From Fidelibacterota bacterium (GTDB lineage: Bacteria > Fidelibacterota > Fidelibacteria > Fidelibacterales > DSDE01), in the NCBI GenBank assembly GCA_011049095.1, contig DSDE01000459.1, positions 1 to 13,689 on the forward strand: DNA of 13,689 nucleotides. Direction: 5' to 3'. The position numbers were made by a program, and so were the translations under genes. Of the stretch, positions 8,330 through 13,689 are shown piece by piece. The stretch's first letter is position 1; every line of letters starts with the position of its first letter. The notes beneath the pieces were generated by a model that made no database searches, had not been told where the DNA came from, and was given only the letters and a program-made list of their open reading frames with translations.

Positions 8330-8565
8330 CTGCAAAATCTAAGACAGGAAACGAAAAATGCAAAAACAAAACAGCTATGCAAGCCATAAAGACAAAGAAA
8401 TTAGCCACTTTTTCAGAAAACAAAATTTCTAAAAACTATTTTTTGTGCAATAAAATTAATTGTTTGAAAAAAATGGAATAGTACCTAATTTTTAGCCGTG
8501 AAATAAAATGGAGAAATAACTAGCTAATGCGCAATAGTAAGAAGCGAACAAATTAGCAGTTTCAG
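8330..8565. other. Divergent AT-rich intergenic region
   Basis: This 236-bp stretch separates selB from the rightward cluster and must hold the start signals for both. I found no convincing -35/-10 pair on either strand. The best rightward hints are TTGAAA near 8464 with a poor -10 partner, and an isolated TAAAAT at 8504-8509. A GGAG (8510-8513) lies 13 nt before an ATG at 8527 whose 9-codon frame ends at TAG (8554-8556), in the same reading frame as the sigma-like gene that begins at 8566. No large hairpin or operator-like palindrome was evident. Confidence 0.4.
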
Positions 8566-8961
8566 ATGACACTCTGGCTTGATGACGAAATAAAAAGATT
8601 GCTCATAGGATTGTTAGACGGCGCTCTGACTAGGCGCGGCTTTAAGCGATTTTATGACTATTGCTATCATATCGCCTATGCATATCTGCTAAGTAAAAAA
8701 GAGAGCGGAAAACTCTATTTCCAAATCCAGAGCAAAAGCTCGCTGGACCTTCAAGATTTAGCTATCGATTGTATCGCTAAACTTTTTGAGCAGGATAAGG
8801 ATAATGCTTTTCCCCGTTTTAGCAATTGGTTTCGAAAACAGTTTTTCGATCCGGCGACCCAGGCCGACTCTCAGCTGTTTTTGAGCCTTAAAGCTCTGGT
8901 GCTTAGTCACGTCCAACAAGAATTGCAGGTCTATTTTCGAAATGTCGATCCAGAAGGCTAG
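8566..8961 (+). CDS. Sigma-factor-like protein, 5' part ending at an in-frame TAG
   Basis: This ORF encodes 131 residues and ends at TAG (8959-8961). The product is helical and Lys/Phe/Leu-rich. SLDLQDLAIDCIAKLFEQD (59-77) resembles the D-x-x-DL-x-x-(D/E)-x-F-x-(K/R)-(L/W) pattern of sigma70 region 2, but the similarity is weak and I see no certain family. The same frame stays open past the TAG for another 221 codons (8962-9624) with matching composition, so this is most simply the front of one interrupted gene of about 353 codons. ATG at 8566 is the first start after an upstream in-frame TAG (8554); it has no ribosome binding site. It leads the rightward cluster whose later members carry an anti-sigma-type zinc motif. 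Alternatives are a genuine short protein, or readthrough. Confidence 0.6.
   Translation: MTLWLDDEIKRLLIGLLDGALTRRGFKRFYDYCYHIAYAYLLSKKESGKLYFQIQSKSSLDLQDLAIDCIAKLFEQDKDNAFPRFSNWFRKQFFDPATQADSQLFLSLKALVLSHVQQELQVYFRNVDPEG
8959..8961 (+). other. In-frame TAG interrupting the sigma-like gene
   Basis: The codon context reads GGC TAG CGC TTA. The frame before it ends NVDPEG and the frame after it continues RLLRSINRAV with no further stop until TAG at 9625. A single change from CAG, AAG, TGG or TAC/TAT would restore one ORF. The base after the TAG is C, which is a comparatively leaky context, but the window offers no direct sign of amber decoding: TAG also ends the membrane-protein gene (1816-1818) and this gene (9625-9627). 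Confidence 0.6.
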
Positions 8962-8988
8962 CGCTTACTGAGGTCCATCAATCGAGCA

Positions 8989-9627
8989 GTGGGCTGTTCA
9001 CAAGAGATTGAGATCCTTCCTTGGGGAGAGGAACGCTATATCTATCTCAGAGACGCAAACAAGAAATTTCCTGATAATTATATCTCAGGCAAGCTGCTCA
9101 TCTTATATGACGATTTGCTGCAAATGCTGACAGAAAGGATGCCCTTAAAATACCGGCTCTCTATAATCATCCCTGAGCTGTTACTGGCCATAGAGAGTGA
9201 AGCTCATTGTGCGCCGGTTTTGCCTCGAAGCACGCTACATCACGGTCTGCGCCAAATACTTGAGCTCTGTAATTATAATCAAAGGAAAAATGACGCAGAT
9301 GATATTTTTAGCCAAAGCCTGATTTCAGAAAGCAATGGAGAAGTGTTGCAGCTATTAATGAAGGAGCTTGCCAGTCAGATTCAGCATTCTTATAGTCATA
9401 AGCCGTTTTTTAATGAACAGATATCCGAATATTATCTTAAATTAGCCAATCAGTATTTTTCTGATTTGCTGGAAGATGGCTTCACGGAGAAGCTTCCTCA
9501 ATACTGGAAAAATATTGCTTTGCGCGATCTAAAATATGAAGATCACAAAAACCGCCTGGAATACTTAATCCATCTGGGTAAAGAGAAGCTGAAAAAATTT
9601 GCCCCCGTTTTTTATCAGAAAGATTAG
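8989..9627 (+). CDS. Sigma-factor-like protein, 3' part after the in-frame TAG
   Basis: This is the downstream portion of the interrupted gene, in the same frame as 8566-8961. If translated alone it would start at GTG 8989 and give 212 residues; the only AGG-like site (8971-8973) is 15 nt away, so independent initiation looks poor. In-frame coding actually begins right after the TAG at 8962. The sequence is helical, with leucine-rich stretches (SGKLLILYDDLLQML; SIIIPELLLAI), and ends with a basic segment, LRDLKYEDHKNRLEYLIHLG, that could be a DNA-binding or region-4-like helix pair; this assignment is tentative. No membrane segment is present. I recognise no named family. It is followed by a 222-nt stretch with a weak terminator-like hairpin before the zinc-motif gene. 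Confidence 0.55.
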   Translation: MGCSQEIEILPWGEERYIYLRDANKKFPDNYISGKLLILYDDLLQMLTERMPLKYRLSIIIPELLLAIESEAHCAPVLPRSTLHHGLRQILELCNYNQRKNDADDIFSQSLISESNGEVLQLLMKELASQIQHSYSHKPFFNEQISEYYLKLANQYFSDLLEDGFTEKLPQYWKNIALRDLKYEDHKNRLEYLIHLGKEKLKKFAPVFYQKD

Positions 9628-9633
9628 CAAAGG

Positions 9634-9661
9634 TCAATTTCAAAGAATTGATTGGTTTTTT
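9634..9661 (+). terminator. Possible weak terminator after the sigma-like gene
   Basis: TCAATT (9634-9639) pairs perfectly with AATTGA (9646-9651) across a 6-nt loop. Two G-T wobble pairs can extend the stem outward, and a six-T run follows at 9656-9661. The stem is AT-rich and of low stability, so any termination would be partial. Confidence 0.3.
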
Positions 9662-9714
9662 ACCCAAATTACTCAAAAATTGATTGATTTGAGGAAAAAA
9701 ATAAAAAAATATTT

Positions 9715-9748
9715 CTGAAACAAAGGAAGATGTCACTATACATATAAT
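9715..9748 (+). promoter_or_regulatory. Possible promoter for the 29-codon ORF, zinc-motif and Lon-FG-GAP genes
   Basis: CTGAAA (9715-9720), a 16-bp spacer and TATACA (9737-9742) form a plausible sigma70 pair, with four of six and five of six consensus matches. Transcription from it would begin near 9750 and keep the GGAGG at 9754-9758 in the leader. A perfect TATAAT at 9743-9748 overlaps it, but it has no good -35 and would start the RNA on top of the ribosome binding site. The region is AT-rich, so chance matches are likely. If real, it lets the last genes of the cluster be expressed apart from the interrupted sigma-like gene. Confidence 0.35.
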
Positions 9749-9763
9749 AGGATGGAGGCAGAA

Positions 9764-9853
9764 ATGCAAAAAGAGCAAATCGTGACGGCAGAGACAGAAA
9801 AAATATCGGCCAGGTGTGATGTGCCTAAAATAGTTCGAGGGATGCTAAAATGA
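9764..9853 (+). CDS. Possible 29-residue small protein translationally coupled to the zinc-motif gene
   Basis: ATG at 9764 follows a GGAGG (9754-9758) with a 5-nt spacer, the best ribosome binding site in the rightward cluster. The frame runs 29 codons, beginning MQKEQIVTAE and ending VRGMLK, and its TGA (9851-9853) overlaps the ATG of the next gene (9850-9852) as ATGA. That overlap is the usual sign of translational coupling. The peptide is hydrophilic with one Cys and no membrane segment; I recognise no family. It may be a genuine microprotein, or a leader peptide whose translation delivers ribosomes to the next start. The downstream gene also has its own GAGGG (9837-9841), so coupling is not strictly required. 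Confidence 0.45.
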   Translation: MQKEQIVTAETEKISARCDVPKIVRGMLK

Positions 9854-10701
9854 CAGGAAGATGTATTGACCCGCTTACTTTAGAAAAATTTATTATGTCT
9901 GAATACACAAAAGATAAGGATTATTCCATAATCGAACATCTGAATAGCTGTCGTTTTTGTGCTCAGAGATATAAGGAACTGAAGTTATTTTATTCAGCTT
10001 TAGCGTCAAATTTGGCTTACAATTCACCGCCCTTCCCCGCAAATGTTCATCTGAAAAACGTCAATTGTTATACAATGAAATTAAAGCCAATGGCTGATGA
10101 AAATGATAAAATTCAATTTGCTGCAGAAAGCAAACAGGGCTGCTTTTTTAAAATGGTGGCGGTCTATTCTGCAGATGAGGATAATCTCTTGATTCGCCTT
10201 CTGGAAAAAAAAGAAACACAGGAGTTTCAGCTCTGCCTGATTGCTGATGACCCCGTTTTATATGAGTTTGTGGTTGTACATATTGATGGGTTTGATGAGA
10301 GCTATATCAGCGATGCCAGCGGCTGTGTAAAACTGGGAAAAATTGAAATCAAAGAGCCAAATAAACTGGTCTTTCGAGTACATACGCCGGATATTGTATA
10401 TACTTTGAATTCCCGAGAGGTGGTTGAAAGGCTTGAAGCCCAGTCAGACCCCAAAGAGATTACCCTGAAAAAAGCGGTAGAAGGGCGCTATGAACTTTGT
10501 ATAAAAAAATCGGCTGAGCGTTATGATCTTGATTTTATTCAGAAATCTCCTGCAGATAAGGGGCATAAAATAGCAATTGGCTCGGAAGATAATGAAATGT
10601 ATCCTCCGGTTCATATGTCTGAAACGTCTTTTGGTTTTACGCGCATTCCCTTAAAAAAGGATTTTATCCTTCGGCTCTATTTTTCTGGTTCTCAAAAATA
10701 A
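9850..10701 (+). CDS. Anti-sigma-type zinc-motif protein with beta-rich C-terminal domain
   Basis: A 283-residue protein with no signal peptide or membrane segment. The N-terminus follows the layout of zinc-binding anti-sigma domains: Cys5-x-Asp at the start, a helical segment, then His30-x3-Cys34-x2-Cys37 (EHLNSCRFCAQRY). In that family the cluster binds zinc and clamps an ECF sigma factor, often releasing it on redox change. Residues from about 70 on look beta-rich, with a YISDASGCVKLGKIEI stretch (about 155-170) like a small beta-sandwich repeat; its role is unknown. Most membrane anti-sigma factors have a transmembrane helix after the zinc domain, and this one has none, so it should be cytoplasmic. 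It lies between the sigma-like gene and the Lon-like gene, which supports a regulatory role. Start: ATG overlapping the small ORF, with GAGGG 8 nt upstream. Confidence 0.7.
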   Translation: MTGRCIDPLTLEKFIMSEYTKDKDYSIIEHLNSCRFCAQRYKELKLFYSALASNLAYNSPPFPANVHLKNVNCYTMKLKPMADENDKIQFAAESKQGCFFKMVAVYSADEDNLLIRLLEKKETQEFQLCLIADDPVLYEFVVVHIDGFDESYISDASGCVKLGKIEIKEPNKLVFRVHTPDIVYTLNSREVVERLEAQSDPKEITLKKAVEGRYELCIKKSAERYDLDFIQKSPADKGHKIAIGSEDNEMYPPVHMSETSFGFTRIPLKKDFILRLYFSGSQK

Positions 10702-10710
10702 AGTGTCTTG

Positions 10711-13008
10711 ATGGATTCTCTGATTGCCATTGAGCAGACTTTTCAGCGCTTGCTGCATCAGCTCAAGCATCATAAAAGCCATCGCATAGCCCTTACGGAA
10801 TTGATTCATTTTGTAAAGCGGGTCTATCACCGACACCGTCCAGAGCTTTTTCACAGCTATTTTCAGCAGCTTTTTCCCTTATTTTCTGATCATTTTGAAA
10901 CAGAATCGGTCAAATTTCGGCCACCGGATTTTTATGTGCTGATGCTGAGCTATTTAGAACAAATTCCAAAAGGCCGAATATCTGTCGATTATGAGCAGCG
11001 TTTTATGAGTATGCAAAGCCAGACGCGGCTCCATCAATCCCTGAATCTGATATGGCTGGGAGAATGGAAATCTGCGCTGAGCTTATGGCAGCCACACTGG
11101 ACAGAAGAAAATGAGAAACTGCTCTACGCTTTTCCGGAGACTCCTACAGCCGGACACTCACTTGATTCTTTTGAGAAATGGTCAAAAAGGCTGCTGGACA
11201 TACATTTTCCTATGCCAGAAATATTTTTTGAAATTGGAAAATTATGGCGAAATCTGGCGGGAATTGAGCTGACAGATGCCGTGTGGGTTCCCCTGATCGA
11301 GAAAAACAGCTCGGAATCATGGGATAAGTCCGCGGCTACGATTGAGCCAATGCGCCTAGAGATTATTAGTTCGCCAGGTGGCTACCACCGCGACTTTCTC
11401 ACCTTTAATTATAGCATTGATTCAAGCAATGACCTGATGTATCAGCAGGCTTTTGATGCACTCTATTCAATGAAAAATCTATTAAAGCGACGATTTGCCG
11501 GCCAGGGGATTGATGATGAGCGCTTTCGTTTTCATTTTTTGTTCCCCAAAAATGATTATCGCTATACTGGAGACAGTCTTGGCGTGGCGATGGCCCTGTT
11601 AAATTTGTGCAAGTTGACGCAAAGTGGCAATTATCGCTGTGTTATTCACCAGAAAGAGCCAGTTGTTGCCACGGGTATTGTCAATTCTCAGGGTGATATC
11701 AGACCTATTAGCAATGAGAGTCTGGCTGCAAAATTGACGGTCTTTTACTTCTCTCCTTTTCGCTATTTTCTCCTGCCCGCAGAAAATCTTTATGAAGCAA
11801 AGCTGATATTAGACCCCTTGAGAAGGCAGTTTCCAGGGAAAAGCCTGGTGCTGCTGCCTCTTAAAACAGTTGATGAAGTCTTGAGGGCAGATAATATTAT
11901 TGAAATTCAGGAACGTCCTGTTTCGTTTGAAAAGCAAATCAGTCGTATTCTAAAATATTTCTGGCCGGCATTGGCTTCTCTTCTTGCTATTTTGCTTGCT
12001 TATTTTACTGTGATTGACCACGATAGCAACCCGGTAAGTATTAAGGGCTATGGCAATCATCTGCTTGCTTACAATCAAAAGGGGAAAATATTGTGGAGTG
12101 AAGAATTTCCCGTTTTGATGAAGTTTATCAACGAGAAAAGCCCTGATAATAGAAAAAACTCCTACGCTATAGGCGATATCAATGGAGATGGTTTCAATGA
12201 AATATTTTTTACAATAGACAAGCATAAGATAAATGAAAATGATCTAATAACTGAAACTTATCTCCTGAGCCACACTGGAAAGGTACTTTGGACATACAGC
12301 GGTTTTACCCCTGGAAGATATGCTAATGGACTTCACTCAGATACCTATATCGGGCGCTTTCATATCATACACGATTTTGATAAGGACGGGCAAAACGAGC
12401 TCGCATGCTATTATCATAATCATCCATATTTTCCCTCTCAGCTTATCCAATTTGATCATAAGGGGCAGCTTTTGAGTATTTTTTATAATTCCGGCTATTT
12501 CTACACTTATGAGATTTATGATTTGGATAATGATGGGATTGATGAACTTATTATGGGCGGCACCAACAATGACTATGATACAGCAGTTTTGGCCGTTTTA
12601 AAATATCCCCACTTTGCTGGACATTCGCCTCAGCTTGATTCTAATTATCTTATTCTCCGAAAAGATGCTGATTATCGCCCGCCCTATTTGTATCTCCGTT
12701 TTCCAAAATTAAAGGGTCTGCCGGGACAAATTCGCGAATCAATTTTAAAAGTGGAATGTATCAATAATGGTTTATTGATGCTTACGATAAATCTTGCCGG
12801 AACTGATTCTGATGCAATAATCTATATGGGTAAAGATTTCCAGGTGCAAAATATTGTTTTGGCAGATTGCTTTGAATTGTATAAGGATTATTACCATACT
12901 TTTGACTGGGATAGCTTTGATATGGAAGGTTATTTGGAGAAATTTTCAAAAGTGGAATTTTGGAATGGTGAAGCTTTTACCGACACTTTTACAGTCAATA
13001 CCAGATAA
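10711..13008 (+). CDS. Membrane protein with Lon-type peptidase domain and FG-GAP/VCBS repeats
   Basis: A 765-residue protein. Residues 1-210 are helical and unrecognised. About 220-400 match the Lon (S16) proteolytic domain: FRFHFLFP, then GDSLGVAMA with Ser289 in the GPSAG position, VVATGIVNSQGDIRPI matching the TGE-I-x-x-x-G-x-V-x-PI region, Lys341, and FLLPAENLYEA matching VIIPKEN. Lys341 to the Pro of LLP is 15 residues, as in Lon, so the Ser-Lys dyad seems kept despite small insertions. There is no AAA+ ATPase. One membrane helix (about 416-435) follows KQISRILK and precedes DHDSN, implying N-inside, C-outside. Outside are three calcium-loop motifs of FG-GAP/VCBS repeats at 489-497, 555-563 and 604-612 (D-x-D/N-x-D-G-x-[ND]-E). 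The gene begins 9 nt after the zinc-motif gene; the ATG at 10711 is preferred to the adjacent TTG. No strong ribosome binding site is visible. Confidence 0.75.
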   Translation: MDSLIAIEQTFQRLLHQLKHHKSHRIALTELIHFVKRVYHRHRPELFHSYFQQLFPLFSDHFETESVKFRPPDFYVLMLSYLEQIPKGRISVDYEQRFMSMQSQTRLHQSLNLIWLGEWKSALSLWQPHWTEENEKLLYAFPETPTAGHSLDSFEKWSKRLLDIHFPMPEIFFEIGKLWRNLAGIELTDAVWVPLIEKNSSESWDKSAATIEPMRLEIISSPGGYHRDFLTFNYSIDSSNDLMYQQAFDALYSMKNLLKRRFAGQGIDDERFRFHFLFPKNDYRYTGDSLGVAMALLNLCKLTQSGNYRCVIHQKEPVVATGIVNSQGDIRPISNESLAAKLTVFYFSPFRYFLLPAENLYEAKLILDPLRRQFPGKSLVLLPLKTVDEVLRADNIIEIQERPVSFEKQISRILKYFWPALASLLAILLAYFTVIDHDSNPVSIKGYGNHLLAYNQKGKILWSEEFPVLMKFINEKSPDNRKNSYAIGDINGDGFNEIFFTIDKHKINENDLITETYLLSHTGKVLWTYSGFTPGRYANGLHSDTYIGRFHIIHDFDKDGQNELACYYHNHPYFPSQLIQFDHKGQLLSIFYNSGYFYTYEIYDLDNDGIDELIMGGTNNDYDTAVLAVLKYPHFAGHSPQLDSNYLILRKDADYRPPYLYLRFPKLKGLPGQIRESILKVECINNGLLMLTINLAGTDSDAIIYMGKDFQVQNIVLADCFELYKDYYHTFDWDSFDMEGYLEKFSKVEFWNGEAFTDTFTVNTR

Positions 13009-13047
13009 ATTACATCTGTCCAAAATAAATATTTGATGAAGAGGAGA

Positions 13048-13689
13048 TTAAATCTGTTTTTTAATTTCTCGAAGCTGAATGCCAAAGGCTGCTAATTCTT
13101 TAAGCACTGGCTGGTAGATTTCCGGTTGAATAGGAATATGGACGCCAGTGAGGGGGATTTTATCATTGGCAATGAGTCGGGCTCCAATGGCTGCAGGGAG
13201 GCTTACTGTGCGAGACATTGAGGTGTCTCCGCCTGGCTGGCCATAATCCAATAGTGTAGAGATAATTGAATCCCGCCGTCCGTCAGGGTATTCAGCCACA
13301 ATATTATGCTCCATTACCAGCATATCCTGCTCGCCGGGAAGGTATTGCATTTTAAGGGTCATAAGTTTCGCAATGACATCCAGGGGGGAGGCATAGCTCA
13401 GGTCACTGAGGGGAATATCATCAAAAAGCCCTAGCCATCGCAGTTGCTTGATGAGCAGTGAATCAACAGGCAGATTGAAAAATTCTGCACATTTGCGGAA
13501 AAAATCTTGTGCTGGCGTTGCTTTGAGAAGCAGGCCGGTCACTCTGCGGATAGTTGATCTTCTTAATTCTGGATTTTCTGTATCATCCAGATAGCCAAGC
13601 TTTTGCAGGGCAAGCATCAGATTGCTCCAGCCGGTGTAGCGGATGGTGCCACGAATAACGGTATGGGCATCCTCAAGGCCGTATAAAGA
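13048..13689 (-). CDS. Saccharopine dehydrogenase (saccharopine reductase type), C-terminal part
   Basis: The frame is open to the right edge (13689), so the N-terminal half, with the NAD(P)-binding Rossmann fold, lies outside. The visible 213 residues match the C-terminal portion of the glutamate-forming saccharopine reductase: GTIRYTGWSN near the edge, a helical middle, MEHNIVAEYPDGRRDSIIST, LLDYGQPGGDTSMSRTVSLP and TGVHIPIQPEIYQPVL near the end. This enzyme interconverts aminoadipate semialdehyde plus glutamate with saccharopine, in lysine degradation or alpha-aminoadipate lysine synthesis; which pathway applies cannot be told here. An internal ATG at 13617 is not the true start. The gene converges on the Lon/FG-GAP gene with only 39 bp between them and no clear terminator. 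Confidence 0.85.
   Translation of the reverse strand, partial: SLYGLEDAHTVIRGTIRYTGWSNLMLALQKLGYLDDTENPELRRSTIRRVTGLLLKATPAQDFFRKCAEFFNLPVDSLLIKQLRWLGLFDDIPLSDLSYASPLDVIAKLMTLKMQYLPGEQDMLVMEHNIVAEYPDGRRDSIISTLLDYGQPGGDTSMSRTVSLPAAIGARLIANDKIPLTGVHIPIQPEIYQPVLKELAAFGIQLREIKKQI

Noticed and set aside
8358..8432. A 24-codon rightward ORF just upstream of selB's start, on the opposite strand (MQKQNSYASH...), with an AGGAA 7 nt before its ATG.
   Set aside because: The ribosome binding site is weak, composition is that of AT-rich intergenic DNA, and no downstream gene is coupled to it.
8527..8556. A 9-codon ORF (ATG to TAG) just upstream of and in frame with the sigma-like gene, with a GGAG 13 nt before it.
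   Set aside because: Spacing is too long for good initiation and the length is too short to judge; recorded only as context for the second in-frame TAG.
8330..8565. A sigma54-type site (TGGC followed by TTGCA) upstream of selB.
   Set aside because: The two elements are adjacent, without the required spacing between GG and GC.
8959..8961. Selenocysteine insertion as explanation for the interrupted sigma-like gene, given the nearby selB.
   Set aside because: The codon is TAG, not TGA, and no SECIS-like hairpin was seen after it.
9646..9686. Direct repeat AATTGATTG at 9646-9654 and 9678-9686, and a CTCAAA/TTTGAG inverted repeat around the second copy.
   Set aside because: Short, AT-rich and without a T tract or symmetric spacing; compatible with chance, although an operator cannot be excluded.
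1..13689. tRNA-Sec, other tRNAs, CRISPR repeats, transposon ends or attachment sites.
   Set aside because: None could be seen on reading either strand, though a diverged tRNA could be missed without a covariance-model search.

Overview
The window looks like a piece of a Gram-negative bacterial chromosome of moderate G+C. It encodes a PorV/PorQ-type outer-membrane barrel protein with an acidic D/G-rich insert, a selenocysteine elongation factor, an Atg22/UMF1-type transporter and proteins with FG-GAP repeats. That mix resembles lineages of the Fibrobacteres-Chlorobi-Bacteroidetes superphylum, such as Calditrichota-like or Marinimicrobia-like groups. This placement rests on gene style alone and is an inference. 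No phage, insertion sequence, CRISPR array, rRNA or tRNA was seen.

Left part (1-8329), all leftward. A well-formed sigma70-type promoter, a strong ribosome binding site and an ATG sit at the extreme left edge, so another leftward gene starts there. Upstream of it is a 12-segment MFS/UMF1 transporter (164-1618). Further right is a compact leftward operon, transcribed in the order selB, mutS, PorV-like outer-membrane protein, unknown polytopic membrane protein. The first three genes overlap at their stop/start codons (TAATG and ATGA) and the fourth begins 24 nt after the third. A 45-codon small ORF may end the operon, and a weak terminator-like hairpin precedes the transporter.

Middle (8330-8565). 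A 236-bp AT-rich divergent intergenic region separates selB from the rightward cluster. I could not assign a convincing promoter to either side.

Right part (8566-13008), all rightward. This is the unusual section. It holds (i) a gene with a weak sigma-factor-like region, split by an in-frame TAG; (ii) a possible 29-codon ORF with a near-ideal ribosome binding site, overlapping the next gene by ATGA; (iii) a protein with an anti-sigma-type zinc-binding motif (His-x3-Cys-x2-Cys) fused to a beta-rich domain; and (iv) a 765-residue protein with an ATPase-free Lon-type peptidase domain (Ser289/Lys341 dyad apparently kept), one membrane helix and a C-terminal region with three FG-GAP/VCBS calcium-loop motifs. 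I read these as a possible envelope-sensing regulatory cassette: an outside FG-GAP sensor, an inside Lon-type peptidase, a zinc-motif regulator and a sigma-like protein. The individual motifs are visible; the working model is inference.

Right edge (13048-13689). The C-terminal 213 residues of a leftward saccharopine-reductase-type enzyme of lysine metabolism converge on the cassette and run off the window.
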